A stretch of 64,000 bases of DNA, taken from Brevundimonas sp. UBA4553. Its GTDB lineage: Bacteria > Pseudomonadota > Alphaproteobacteria > Caulobacterales > Caulobacteraceae. Every line of letters starts with the position of its first letter. Within the stretch, counting starts at the first letter, position 1. The stretch spans positions 124,001 through 188,000 of the forward strand of contig NZ_DGLD01000013.1 in the NCBI RefSeq assembly GCF_002387245.1, written 5' to 3'. The translations under genes and the position numbers were made by a program. Below the pieces are notes generated by a model. It did not search any database and had not been told where the DNA came from. It saw only the letters and a program-made list of their open reading frames with translations. This document shows, piece by piece, positions 17,848 through 28,094 of this stretch.

Positions 17848-20010
17848 GTGAAAGTCGCCTCCGTCCTCATTCCCCTGCCGGTGCCCGAGGCCTTCGATTA
17901 CGAGGTCCCGGAGGGGCTGACGGTCGTGCGCGGCGATCAGGTGAGCGTGCCCCTGGGGCCGCGCCTGATCCGGGGCGTGGTGGCCGAGGTGTTCGAGACC
18001 ACCGGCTCGAACCGGCGGCTGAAGGCCATCGAACAGGTGGTGAGCGAGCATCGCCTGCCGGAACGGACGCTGACCTTTGTCGAATGGGCGGCGCGCTGGA
18101 CGCTGAGCCCGCCGGGCGAGATGGCGGCGACGGCTCTGAAGGGCCTGCGCGCGCCGCGGCCCCGGCCCGAGCGACGGGTCAGGCGCGTCGAGGGCCGCAG
18201 TCCCGCCCGCCCCACGGCGACGCGGACGGCGGTGTTGGAGGCTCTGGGCCCGCGTTCAATGGCGGCCGCCGATCTGGCGCGCGCGGCCAATGTCTCGGCG
18301 GGCGTGGTCAAGGGACTGGTCGACGAGGGCGTGCTGACGATCATCGAGATCGAGGCGGTCGCCGCCTTCGACGCCCCCGATCCCGACCATGCGCCCGCCA
18401 CCCTGAACCCGGATCAGGCGGCCTCGGCCACGGCCATCGCCGACGCCGTGGCCGCGGGCGGCTTCGCCCCCTTCCTGCTGGACGGGGTGACGGGGTCCGG
18501 CAAGACCGAGGCCTATCTGGAGGCGGCGGCGCGGACCTTGCGCGCCGATCCGAGCGCGCAGGTGCTGATCCTGCTGCCCGAAATCGCCCTGACCCAAGCC
18601 CTTATCGAACGGATCAGCGCCCGCTTTGGCGCGGCTCCGGCGGAATGGCATTCCGGCGTCTCCCCGCCGCGTCGCCGTCAGGTGTGGGAGGCGGTGGTCG
18701 CCGGGCGCTGCAACATCGTGGTCGGGGCGCGCTCGGCCCTGTTCCTGCCCTACGCCAACCTGCGGCTGGTGGTGGTGGACGAGGAGCACGACGGCTCGTT
18801 CAAGCAGGAAGAAGGGTTGGTCTATCACGGCCGTGACCTGGCTGTGGCCCGCGGACGGATCGAGGGCGCGACCGTGGTCCTGGCGTCGGCGACCCCGTCG
18901 CTGGAGACCCTGTGGAACGCCCGGCAAGGCCGCTACGGCTGGCTGAAGCTGGCGGCGCGGCACGGAGCGGCAGTCTTGCCGGATATCGAGCTGGTGGACC
19001 TGCGCACCTGTCCGCCGGACCCGCAGACCTGGCTGTCGCAGCCGCTGCGCGAGGCCATCGGCGAGACCTTCGCCAAGGGGGAGCAGAGTCTGCTCTTCCT
19101 CAACCGGCGCGGCTACGCCCCGGTCGTCCTGTGCCGGGCCTGCGGCCACCGGCTGACGGCGCCGGACACGGATTCATGGCTGGTCGAGCATCGCTACACC
19201 GGGCGGCTGGTCTGCCATCTGACCGGCTTTTCGATGATGAAGCCCAAGCACTGCCCGTCGTGCGGGGCCGAGGATTCCCTGGTGCCGGTGGGGCCGGGTG
19301 TCGAGCGGGTCGAGGAGGAGGTTCGCCGCCTCTTCCCCGAGGCGCGCACCGCCATCTTCAGTTCGGACACCGTGCCCGACGGCGTCTCGGCCCGCGCCCT
19401 GATCCAGTCGATGGCCGAGGGCGAGATCGACATTCTGGTGGCGACCCAGGCCGCCGCGAAAGGCCACAACTTCCCGCGTCTGACGCTGGTGGGGGTGGTG
19501 GACGCCGACCTGGGCCTGCGTGGCGGCGACCTGCGCGCGGCCGAACGCACCTATCAACTGCTGGCCCAGGCCACGGGTCGGGCGGGGCGGGCGGACAGGC
19601 CGGGCCGCGCCCTGTTGCAGACCTGGACGCCGGAGCATCCGGTGCTGATGGCGCTGGCGGCGGGCGACCGAGACGCCTTTGTCGAGGCCGAGATGGGCGA
19701 GCGTGAGGCGGCGTCGCTGCCGCCGCATGGCCGTCTGGCGGCGATCATCCTGTCCAGCGAGAACGCCGTGGCGGTGGAGAAGGTCGCCCGCGATCTGGCA
19801 GAGGCCATCCCCAACGCCGAGCGGCTGGAGGTCTATGGCCCCGCCGACGCGCCGCTCGCCCTGGTGCGCGGGCGTCGGCGCAAACGGCTGCTGGTTCGGG
19901 CTGACCGGGACGTCAATCTGCAGGCCTTCCTGCGCGCCTGGCTGACGCGGGTGAAGGTCCCGGCTTCGGTGCGGCTGACCATTGATGTTGACCCCTACAG
20001 TTTCTTGTAG
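17848..20010 (+). CDS. priA: Primosomal helicase PriA with one degenerate zinc site
   Basis: A 720-residue superfamily-2 helicase that reloads DnaB at stalled forks. It has the N-terminal DNA-binding domain (LIPLPVPEAFDYEVP), Walker A GVTGSGKTEAY (213-223), DEEH box (311-314), LASATPS, and the C-terminal motifs TQAAAKGHNFP and QATGRAGRADRPG. The zinc region keeps CRAC (429, 432) and CPSC (469, 472), but the second set reads Ala438, Thr441, Cys456, Thr459, so one zinc site is lost. The start is GTG at 17848, giving the family opening VASVLIPLPV. Confidence 0.95.
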   Translation: MKVASVLIPLPVPEAFDYEVPEGLTVVRGDQVSVPLGPRLIRGVVAEVFETTGSNRRLKAIEQVVSEHRLPERTLTFVEWAARWTLSPPGEMAATALKGLRAPRPRPERRVRRVEGRSPARPTATRTAVLEALGPRSMAAADLARAANVSAGVVKGLVDEGVLTIIEIEAVAAFDAPDPDHAPATLNPDQAASATAIADAVAAGGFAPFLLDGVTGSGKTEAYLEAAARTLRADPSAQVLILLPEIALTQALIERISARFGAAPAEWHSGVSPPRRRQVWEAVVAGRCNIVVGARSALFLPYANLRLVVVDEEHDGSFKQEEGLVYHGRDLAVARGRIEGATVVLASATPSLETLWNARQGRYGWLKLAARHGAAVLPDIELVDLRTCPPDPQTWLSQPLREAIGETFAKGEQSLLFLNRRGYAPVVLCRACGHRLTAPDTDSWLVEHRYTGRLVCHLTGFSMMKPKHCPSCGAEDSLVPVGPGVERVEEEVRRLFPEARTAIFSSDTVPDGVSARALIQSMAEGEIDILVATQAAAKGHNFPRLTLVGVVDADLGLRGGDLRAAERTYQLLAQATGRAGRADRPGRALLQTWTPEHPVLMALAAGDRDAFVEAEMGEREAASLPPHGRLAAIILSSENAVAVEKVARDLAEAIPNAERLEVYGPADAPLALVRGRRRKRLLVRADRDVNLQAFLRAWLTRVKVPASVRLTIDVDPYSFL

Positions 20011-20060
20011 GGAGGGCTAACGCTCGCGACACGGTCGCTCGCTGCATGAGCGCAGCCCTC

Positions 20061-20094
20061 ACCGCTCACTCAGGCGTCCGCCGGGATGAGCGGT
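20061..20094. repeat. Small inverted repeat after priA
   Basis: ACCGCTCA (20061-20068) and TGAGCGGT (20087-20094) are perfect complements flanking an 18-base GC-rich loop that contains GCCGGGA. The core resembles the GCTCATCCC repeat family. It lies between the 3' ends of priA and the glutaminyl cyclase gene. Confidence 0.4.
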
Positions 20095-20102
20095 AAGGAG
20101 GG

Positions 20103-20903
20103 TTAGCGCGGTCCTGTCAGCCTGATCTCGAATAGTGACGGCCAGTTCTTGCCGGTGACGAACAGGCGGCGGGCCTTTTCGTCCCAGGCGATGCCGTTCA
20201 GGACGTCGTCGGCGGGGTCTTTCACCGTGCCAGCGGGAAGCAGGCCCTTCAGGTCCACCACGCCGACCACATGGCCTGTGTTCGGATCTATGCGGACGAT
20301 GTAGTCGGTCTGCCAGACATTGGCCCAGACCTCGCCGTCGATCCATTCCAGCTCGTTCAACTGGCGGACCGGACGGCCGTTCAGGGTGACGGGAACGCGG
20401 CCGGTCTCGGCGAAGGTGGCGGGATCAAGGAAGCGCAAGGCCGCCGATCCGTCCGACAGGATCAGGCGCGTTCCGTCGTGGGTCAGGCCCCAGCCTTCGC
20501 CTGCGTAGCTGAAGCGCGCGGTCTGGGTCAGATCGCGAGGGTTCCAGACGAAGCCGACGCCGTTGTTCCAGGTGAGGGTGACGACGCGGCCGTCGATCTC
20601 GGTCAGGCCTTCGCCGAAATACTGAGCATCCAGTTCGCGCTTCTGCAGCACGACGCCGTCTTCCAGCCGCACCCGACGCACGCTGGACGGGGCGCGGCCC
20701 GTGCTCTCGATCAGTTCGCCGTCGCGAAACACCAGGCCCTGCGTGAAGGCGGTCGGGTCGTGGGGGAAGGTCCGCACAACCTCATAGCCGTAGACCGGCG
20801 TGACGGGGGCGCGGGGAGAAGAGGCGGCCGGCCCCGGCGACTGCGCGCCCGCCGACGCGGGAAGCGCCAGCAAGAGCATCGCCAGGACCGGCCAAAGACG
20901 CAC
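20103..20903 (-). CDS. Secreted glutaminyl-peptide cyclotransferase (beta-propeller type)
   Basis: A 266-residue member of the plant/bacterial five-bladed propeller glutaminyl cyclase family, which converts N-terminal Gln to pyroglutamate. Typical blocks are VVRTFPHDPTAFTQGLVF, YFGEGLTEIDGRVVTLTW, LNELEWIDGEVWANVWQTDYIVRIDP and DDVLNGIAWDEK. The start is probably GTG at 20903, two bases past the upstream gene's stop, giving signal peptide VRLWPVLAMLLLALPASAGAQ; an internal ATG at 20879 would remove its charged end. It is the second gene of a TerC-family transcription unit. Confidence 0.85.
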   Translation of the reverse strand: MRLWPVLAMLLLALPASAGAQSPGPAASSPRAPVTPVYGYEVVRTFPHDPTAFTQGLVFRDGELIESTGRAPSSVRRVRLEDGVVLQKRELDAQYFGEGLTEIDGRVVTLTWNNGVGFVWNPRDLTQTARFSYAGEGWGLTHDGTRLILSDGSAALRFLDPATFAETGRVPVTLNGRPVRQLNELEWIDGEVWANVWQTDYIVRIDPNTGHVVGVVDLKGLLPAGTVKDPADDVLNGIAWDEKARRLFVTGKNWPSLFEIRLTGPR

Positions 20904-20905
20904 GA

Positions 20906-21733
20906 TCAGACGCCAGGCTCGGCGGTTTCGGCCTTGTTGCGGGCCGCCAGCGCCGCCTCGGTGGCGAGGTCTTTTTTGATCTTGGCGTTTCGGGTCCACA
21001 TATTCAGACCCTCGACCAGGGCCGAGAAGGCCATGGCGGCGTAGATGTAGCCCTTGGGCACGTGGACGCCGAAGCCGTCTGCGATCAGCACGGCGCCGAT
21101 CATCAGCAGGAAGCCGAGGGCCAGCATGACCACGGTCGGGTTCTTGTCGATGAAGTTGGCCAGCGGATCGGCGGCCAGCAGCATGACGGTCACGGCGGCG
21201 ATCACGGCGACCATCATGATCGGCACGTGATCGGTCATGCCGACGGCGGTCAGGATGGAGTCGACCGAGAAGACCAGGTCCAGCAGGATGATCTGGAAAA
21301 TGGCCGAACCGACGTTGTTGATGACGACGTCCTTCTTGTCCTTCTCCAGCATGTCGTTGGATGGCGTCGTGTCGACCGCGTGGTGGATTTCCTTGGTGGC
21401 CTTCCACACCAGGAAGAGGCCGCCGGCGATCAGGATCAGGTCGCGCCAGCTGAAGGCGGTGTCGAAGGTCTCGCCGTGAAGGCCCAGGTCGAAGACGGGC
21501 GCCGTCAGGCCGACGATCCAGCCGATCGTGGCCAGAAGACCGAGGCGCATGATCAGTGCCAGGCCGATACCGATGCGGCGGGTGCGCTGGCGATGCTCGG
21601 GCGGCAGCTTGTTCGACAGGATCGAGATGAAGATCAGGTTGTCGATGCCAAGAACGACTTCCATGACCACCAGGGTCACGAGCGCGGCCCAGGCGGCCGG
21701 ATCGCTCAACAGGGGAGTTATGCTTTCAAGCAT
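20906..21733 (-). CDS. TerC family integral membrane protein
   Basis: A 275-residue polytopic protein with about seven transmembrane helices. The TerC hallmarks are the acidic intramembrane motifs VVLGIDNLIFI and LVFSVDSILTAVGM, plus NKLPPEHR in the loop. Family members (Alx, TerC, YoaE) are linked to manganese export and metal or tellurite resistance; assignment here stops at the family. ATG 21733 starts the conserved first helix. The stop is 3 bases from the GTG of the glutaminyl cyclase, so they are co-transcribed. Confidence 0.9.
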   Translation of the reverse strand: MLESITPLLSDPAAWAALVTLVVMEVVLGIDNLIFISILSNKLPPEHRQRTRRIGIGLALIMRLGLLATIGWIVGLTAPVFDLGLHGETFDTAFSWRDLILIAGGLFLVWKATKEIHHAVDTTPSNDMLEKDKKDVVINNVGSAIFQIILLDLVFSVDSILTAVGMTDHVPIMMVAVIAAVTVMLLAADPLANFIDKNPTVVMLALGFLLMIGAVLIADGFGVHVPKGYIYAAMAFSALVEGLNMWTRNAKIKKDLATEAALAARNKAETAEPGV

Positions 21734-22057
21734 CGGGATTCCAGAATGTGATGATAGCCATAAGCGGTAACGGGATCGTGAGGTTGCATCAACCCGGCGA
21801 GGGCGGCGATGTCGTCGCACCCGGCGCCGTCGCGAAGGTCTGGAGTCCGGCGAAAGAGCGCAGGTGCGACCTTATCGTTCCGTTCCCGTCGGTTGCGAGC
21901 GGAGACCTTGCGTGTTATCAGCCGCGCGGCTTTGACGAAGGATGCATCGCAAGATGTGTCCCAAGTATGCTTTCCATAAGCAAATCAAGCCCTTGTCTGG
22001 CGCGAGCGATCGCGGCCGGACTCGACCCAAACGCTTCAAATCGCGGACCTTTATTAC
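21734..22057. other. Intergenic region between terC-like gene and atp operon (no gene)
   Basis: No convincing coding sequence. It must hold the divergent promoters of the TerC and ATP synthase units. TTGACGA at about 21932-21938 with GATGTGTC 14 bases on, and TTGCGAG/GTTATC about 40 bases upstream, are weak candidates for the atp promoter. Base composition is lower in GC than the flanking genes. Confidence 0.5.
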
Positions 22058-22612
22058 GTGGCGGACGATTTCAGAACGACGGAAGTCGGCGAACGGTATG
22101 CTCAGGCGCTGTTCGACCTCTCGCAAGAGACGGGGGCGCTCGACGCCGTGCGCGGCGATCTGGCCTCGCTGAAGGCCGCCTGGCTGGACAGCGCGGACCT
22201 GCGTCGCCTGGCCCAGTCGCCGGTGATTTCGGCTGAGGATCAGGCCAAGGGCCTGGCGGCGATCGCCGACAAGGCGAAGTTCCACGCCACCACCAAGAAG
22301 TTTCTCGGCCTTCTGGCCGCCAACGGCCGCGTCCGCGACCTGCCCGGCGTGATCGCCGGCTTCCAGGCCCTGCACGCCAAGGTGACGGGCGTTGTGGCCG
22401 CCGAGGTCGTCTCGGCCCTGCCGCTGTCGGCGGCCCAGACCAAGAGCATTCAGTCGGCCCTGCGCGCGTCGCTGGGCCGCGATCCTGAACTGACCGCCCG
22501 CGTCGATCCGTCGATCCTGGGCGGGCTGAAGGTCAAGGTGGGGTCGAAGCTGTTCGACGCCTCGCTGAAGACCAAGCTCGACCAGATGAAGTTCGCGCTG
22601 AAACGCGCTTAA
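22058..22612 (+). CDS. atpH: ATP synthase F1 delta subunit
   Basis: The 184-residue delta (OSCP) subunit links the F1 head to the peripheral stalk. It begins at GTG 22058 with the family opening ERYAQALFDLSQETGAL, has an all-helical N-terminal domain, and ends with the conserved DPSILGGLKVKVGSKLFDASLKTKLDQMK. It is the first gene of atpHAGDC; the Fo genes are not in this window, as is usual in alphaproteobacteria where Fo and F1 operons are separate. Confidence 0.95.
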   Translation: MADDFRTTEVGERYAQALFDLSQETGALDAVRGDLASLKAAWLDSADLRRLAQSPVISAEDQAKGLAAIADKAKFHATTKKFLGLLAANGRVRDLPGVIAGFQALHAKVTGVVAAEVVSALPLSAAQTKSIQSALRASLGRDPELTARVDPSILGGLKVKVGSKLFDASLKTKLDQMKFALKRA

Positions 22613-22679
22613 GCCCCGAATTCCAAGTTCAAGCCGGGCCAGCGGGCCCGCACCGAAGACGAAAGCCAGAGAGCCCACC

Positions 22680-24212
<1,533 letters not shown>

Positions 24213-24242
24213 GAACTGACCAGAGAGCGAGAGTAGCGCCGG

Positions 24243-25121
24243 ATGGCCAGCCTTAAGGAAATGCGCAATCGGATCGGAAGCGTCAAGGCGACGCAGAAGA
24301 TCACGAAAGCCATGCAGATGGTCGCCGCGGCCAAGCTGAAGCGCGCCCAGGAGCAGGCCGAGAACGCCCGCCCCTATGCGTCGCGGATGGCCTCGGTCAT
24401 CGCCAACCTGGCCGCCGGCGTCTCGGGCGACGGCGCGCCGAAGCTGCTGGCCGGCACCGGCGCCGACCAGCGCCACCTGATCGTGGTCGCCACGGCGGAC
24501 AAGGGTCTGGCCGGGGGCTTCTCGACCAACGTCGTCCGCGCTGCCCGCGACCGGATCAACAGCCTGATCGCCCAGGGCAAGGACGTTCGCGTCATCGCCG
24601 TCGGCAAGAAGTCGCGTGATCCCCTGACGCGCCTGTTCGGCGACAAGGTCGTGAAGACCTTCGAACTGAGCGAGCACAAGGTCCTGGGTCTCGCCGCCGC
24701 GCAACCGATCGCCGAACTGATCGCCGAGAGCTTCGAAGGCGGACAGGCTGACGTCGTCACCCTGTTCTACAGCGAGTTCAAATCGGTCATCTCGCAGGTT
24801 CCGACCGCGAACCAGCTGATCCCGGCCGTGGTGGCCGGCGACGCCGAGCCGATCGACCTGAACGGCGCGGTCTATGAGTATGAGCCCTCGGAAGAGGAAA
24901 TCCTCGAGACCCTGCTGCCGCGCAACCTGACGACGCAGATCCTGGCCGCCCTCTACGAAAACCAGGCCGGTTTCTTCGGCGCGCAAATGGCCGCGATGGA
25001 CAACGCCACGCGTAACGCGGGCGACCTCATCAACAGCCTGACGCTCCAGTACAACCGCAAACGCCAGGCCCAGATCACAACCGAGCTGATCGAGATCATC
25101 GCCGGCGCCGAAGCGCTCTGA
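24243..25121 (+). CDS. atpG: ATP synthase F1 gamma subunit
   Basis: The 292-residue rotor shaft. The N-terminal helix MASLKEMRNRIGSVKATQKITKAMQMVAAAKLKRAQ and the C-terminal helix NATRNAGDLINSLTLQYNRKRQAQITTELIEIIAGAEAL form the coiled coil that turns inside alpha3beta3; the middle is a Rossmann-like domain (IVVATADKGLAGGFSTNV). It sits 30 bases after atpA. Confidence 0.97.
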   Translation: MASLKEMRNRIGSVKATQKITKAMQMVAAAKLKRAQEQAENARPYASRMASVIANLAAGVSGDGAPKLLAGTGADQRHLIVVATADKGLAGGFSTNVVRAARDRINSLIAQGKDVRVIAVGKKSRDPLTRLFGDKVVKTFELSEHKVLGLAAAQPIAELIAESFEGGQADVVTLFYSEFKSVISQVPTANQLIPAVVAGDAEPIDLNGAVYEYEPSEEEILETLLPRNLTTQILAALYENQAGFFGAQMAAMDNATRNAGDLINSLTLQYNRKRQAQITTELIEIIAGAEAL

Positions 25122-25158
25122 TCCCGACCCGCCAGACATTCCGATACGGACACGCACG

Positions 25159-26688
25159 ATGACCGACACCACCGCCCCGAAGAAAACCGCAGCCAAGAAG
25201 CCGGCTGCTCCCAAGAAGGCAGCCGCCGTCGCCGCCGTCGCTGGCCAGGGCAAGATCGCCCAGGTCATCGGCGCCGTCGTCGACATCGAGTTCGAGGGCG
25301 CCCTGCCGGCGATCCTGAACGCGCTGGAAACCCAGAACGTCGACCAGAAGACGGGCCAGCCCTTCACCCTGGTTCTCGAAGTCGCCCAGCACCTGGGTGA
25401 GAACATGGTCCGCGCCATCTCGATGGACACCACCGAAGGCCTGACCCGCGGTCAGCCCGTCGTGGACACCGGCAAGTCGATCATGGCCCCGGTCGGCCCG
25501 GGCACCCTCGGCCGCATCATGAACGTCGTCGGTCAGCCGATCGACGAAGCCGGCCCGATCAAGACCACCGAATACCGCCCGATCCACAAGGAAGCTCCGA
25601 CCTTCGACGAGCAGTCGACCTCGGCGGAAATCCTGGTCACGGGCATCAAGGTCATCGACCTGATCTGCCCCTACACCAAGGGCGGCAAGACCGGCCTGTT
25701 CGGCGGCGCCGGCGTGGGCAAGACCGTGACCATGCAGGAACTGATCAACAACATCGCCAAGGCTTACGGCGGTTACTCGGTTCTGGCCGGCGTGGGCGAA
25801 CGCACCCGCGAAGGCAACGACCTGTATCACGAGATGATCGAGTCCAACGTGAACGTGGACCCGGCCAAGAACAACGGCTCGACCGAAGGCTCCAAGTGCG
25901 CCCTGGTCTACGGCCAGATGAACGAGCCGCCCGGCGCCCGCGCCCGCGTCGCCCTGACCGGCCTGTCGATCGCTGAATACTTCCGCGACGAAGAAGGCAA
26001 GGACGTGCTGCTGTTCGTCGACAACATCTTCCGCTTCACGCAAGCCGGTTCGGAAGTGTCGGCTCTGCTGGGCCGCATCCCCTCGGCCGTGGGCTATCAG
26101 CCGACGCTGGCCACCGAGATGGGCAACCTGCAAGAGCGCATCACCTCGACCAAGAAGGGTTCGATCACCTCGGTCCAGGCCATCTACGTTCCCGCCGACG
26201 ACCTGACCGACCCGGCGCCCGCCGCCTCGTTCGCTCACTTGGATGCGACCACCGTTCTGAACCGCGACATCGCGGCCCAGGCCATCTTCCCGGCCGTGGA
26301 CCCGCTGGACTCGACCTCGCGCATCATGGACCCGCTGGTCATCGGTGAAGAGCACTACACCGTCGCCCGCCGCGTTCAGGAAATCCTGCAGCAGTACAAG
26401 GCGCTGAAGGACATCATCGCCATCCTGGGCATGGACGAGCTGTCGGAAGACGACAAACTGGTCGTGTCGCGCGCCCGCAAGATCCAGCGCTTCCTGTCGC
26501 AGCCCTTCTTCGTGGCTGAGCAGTTCACCAACTCGCCGGGCAAGTTCGTCGAGCTGAAGGACACCATCCGTTCGTTCAAGGCCATCTGCGACGGCGAGTA
26601 CGACCACCTTCCGGAAGCCGCCTTCTACATGGTCGGCGCCATCGAGGAAGTCGTCGAGAAGGCCGCCAAGATGGCTGCGGAAGTCTGA
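25159..26688 (+). CDS. atpD: ATP synthase F1 beta subunit
   Basis: The 509-residue catalytic subunit. Walker A is GGAGVGKTVTM, the catalytic Glu is in GVGERTREGND, Walker B is VLLFVDNIFRFTQAGSEVSALLGR, and the DELSEDDK segment is intact. An N-terminal Lys/Ala/Pro extension of about 30 residues (DTTAPKKTAAKKPAAPKK) precedes the usual GKIAQVIGAVVDIEF start; the only plausible start is ATG 25159, so the extension seems real. Confidence 0.98.
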   Translation: MTDTTAPKKTAAKKPAAPKKAAAVAAVAGQGKIAQVIGAVVDIEFEGALPAILNALETQNVDQKTGQPFTLVLEVAQHLGENMVRAISMDTTEGLTRGQPVVDTGKSIMAPVGPGTLGRIMNVVGQPIDEAGPIKTTEYRPIHKEAPTFDEQSTSAEILVTGIKVIDLICPYTKGGKTGLFGGAGVGKTVTMQELINNIAKAYGGYSVLAGVGERTREGNDLYHEMIESNVNVDPAKNNGSTEGSKCALVYGQMNEPPGARARVALTGLSIAEYFRDEEGKDVLLFVDNIFRFTQAGSEVSALLGRIPSAVGYQPTLATEMGNLQERITSTKKGSITSVQAIYVPADDLTDPAPAASFAHLDATTVLNRDIAAQAIFPAVDPLDSTSRIMDPLVIGEEHYTVARRVQEILQQYKALKDIIAILGMDELSEDDKLVVSRARKIQRFLSQPFFVAEQFTNSPGKFVELKDTIRSFKAICDGEYDHLPEAAFYMVGAIEEVVEKAAKMAAEV

Positions 26689-26691
26689 TCC

Positions 26692-26961
26692 ATGGCTGGT
26701 AAGCTGAACTTCTCCCTCGTCGCCCCGGAACGCGAAATCTTCGCGGGCTCGGTCGATCAGGTCGATGCGCCGGGCGTCGAGGGCGACTTCGGCGTCCTGC
26801 CGGGCCACGCGCCCTTCATGACCACCCTGCGCGAGGGCGTCGTGACCCTCTATGACGGCGCCGTGCGTCGTCAGTTCGCGGTCAAGGGCGGCTTCGCCGA
26901 CATCAACGCCCAGGGTCTCAGCATCCTGGCGGAAGAAGCCTCGGAAATCGTCGAAGCCTGA
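26692..26961 (+). CDS. atpC: ATP synthase F1 epsilon subunit, short form
   Basis: An 89-residue epsilon subunit consisting only of the N-terminal beta-sandwich (KLNFSLVAPEREIFAGSVDQVDAPGVEGDFGVLPGHAPFMTTL). It ends at EEASEIVEA, where longer homologues of about 135 residues continue into two C-terminal helices that inhibit ATP hydrolysis. The stop is genuine and a terminator follows, so this is not a frameshift. It starts 3 bases after the atpD stop. Confidence 0.95.
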   Translation: MAGKLNFSLVAPEREIFAGSVDQVDAPGVEGDFGVLPGHAPFMTTLREGVVTLYDGAVRRQFAVKGGFADINAQGLSILAEEASEIVEA

Positions 26962-26987
26962 GGCTTCTGCGAGACCGACAAGATCAG

Positions 26988-27016
26988 GGCCCTTCGCTTC
27001 GGCGGAGGGTCTTTTT
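26988..27016 (+). terminator. Terminator of the atpHAGDC operon
   Basis: GGCCCTTCGC (26988-26997) pairs with GCGGAGGGTC (27002-27011) through a TTCG tetraloop (one G-T pair), followed by TTTTT. Confidence 0.85.
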
Positions 27017-27023
27017 CTTGAAG

Positions 27024-27506
27024 TCAGCTCTTCGGCAGGTCCTCGAAGGCCGCCACCACCTGCTGATAGACCTCGCGCTTGAACGGTACGATCAGGTCGG
27101 GGGCTTCCTCCAGCGCGCCCCAGCGCCAGGCGTCGAACTCGGGCTCGCCGTGGGCCGCCAGATCGAATTCGGAATCCTCGCCGGTGAAGCGGAAGGCGAA
27201 CCAGACCTGCTTCTGACCCTTGAAGCCCTTCCAGGCCTTCGGTCCGCCCATGCCCGCGGGAAAGTCGTAGACGATCCAGCCGCCGGTCCGCCCCAGCAGT
27301 TCGACCGAGCGGACGCCGGTCTCTTCCTGCAACTCCCGCAGGGCCGCCACCGCCAGATCCTCGCCCTCGTCCACGCCGCCTTGCGGGAACTGCCAGTTCC
27401 ACGGCTCGGGGGTGTTCGCCCGGCGACCCAGCCAGACCTGGCCGGCGGCGTTGAACAGCACGACCCCGACATTGGGGCGATAGGCGGAAAGATCAGTCTG
27501 GCTCAT
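27024..27506 (-). CDS. rppH: RNA pyrophosphohydrolase RppH (Nudix)
   Basis: A 160-residue Nudix enzyme that removes pyrophosphate from the 5' ends of mRNA to start decay. The Nudix box spans residues 43-64 (GGVDEGED...RELQEETG), with YRPNVGVVLFN at the N-terminus and WNWQFPQGG before the box, as in RppH/NudH; KQVWFAFRF and EFDAWRW complete the family pattern. It faces the atp operon tail-to-tail. Confidence 0.93.
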   Translation of the reverse strand: MSQTDLSAYRPNVGVVLFNAAGQVWLGRRANTPEPWNWQFPQGGVDEGEDLAVAALRELQEETGVRSVELLGRTGGWIVYDFPAGMGGPKAWKGFKGQKQVWFAFRFTGEDSEFDLAAHGEPEFDAWRWGALEEAPDLIVPFKREVYQQVVAAFEDLPKS

Positions 27507-27584
27507 CCGATCCGATTACGCCCCGCCGCGTCGGCCCGCCAGCCGTAACCGGGCCTTAAGCGGACGGGTGATAGACGCAAGGGC

Positions 27585-27989
27585 ATGGATCGTCGCGCAT
27601 TGATCGGCCTCGCCGCCCTGAGCACCGCCCTTGTCGCGGAGGCCGCCGAGGCCTCGGGCAAGAGCGAGGGCGGGGGCGCGCCCGCCAACGCCTACATCCC
27701 GCTGCCCACCGCCACGGCCACCATTCTGCGCCGCGACGGTCGCCGGGGGGTAATGACCGTCGAGGTCGGGGTCGATGTGCCCGACGCGACCCTGCGCACG
27801 CGCGCCGACCAGTCCAAGCCGCGTCTCAGCGCCGCCTACAACGAAGTGGTTCGGCTGGCGGGCGAGCGCATCCTGCCCGGCGCGCCGCCGGACGTGGAAT
27901 GGCTGAGCCGGGCCCTGCAGGCGGCGACCGATCGCGTCCTGGGCCGCGCGGGGGCGAAGCTGCTGCTCGGGACGGTGATGGTGGTCTGA
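27585..27989 (+). CDS. Tat-type exported protein of unknown function
   Basis: A 134-residue protein starting MDRRALIGLAALSTALVAEAAEA, a short twin-arginine-like signal peptide. The mature part has a Gly-rich linker and one compact alpha/beta domain (TATILRRDGRRGVMTVEVGVDVPDATLRTRADQSKPRL). I do not recognise a characterised family; the VEVGVDVPD strand and amphipathic C-terminal helices look like a small periplasmic domain. It diverges from rppH. Confidence 0.65.
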   Translation: MDRRALIGLAALSTALVAEAAEASGKSEGGGAPANAYIPLPTATATILRRDGRRGVMTVEVGVDVPDATLRTRADQSKPRLSAAYNEVVRLAGERILPGAPPDVEWLSRALQAATDRVLGRAGAKLLLGTVMVV

Positions 27990-28002
27990 GGCCGCGTCTG
28001 AA

Positions 28003-28086
28003 CGTCATTCCGGCCCGAGCAGAAGGCGAAACGCCGGGACCGCCCGCATCGACAGTAGAAGCGGCTGCGCCGCTTGCGGGATGACG
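28003..28086. repeat. Intergenic palindrome, CGTCATTCC type
   Basis: Arms CGTCATTCC (28003-28011) and GGGATGACG (28078-28086) are inverted complements with one mismatch. A smaller GCGGCTGCGCCGC hairpin lies inside. It sits between two convergent 3' ends, a place where small mobile palindromes gather in alphaproteobacteria. Confidence 0.4.
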
Positions 28087-28094
28087 AGAGGCCG

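Noticed and set aside
27535..27556. CtrA-like half-site pair between rppH and the Tat-type gene (GTAA-N7-TTAA)
   Set aside because: One position of the first half departs from consensus and spacing occurs by chance often enough. Not supported without binding data.
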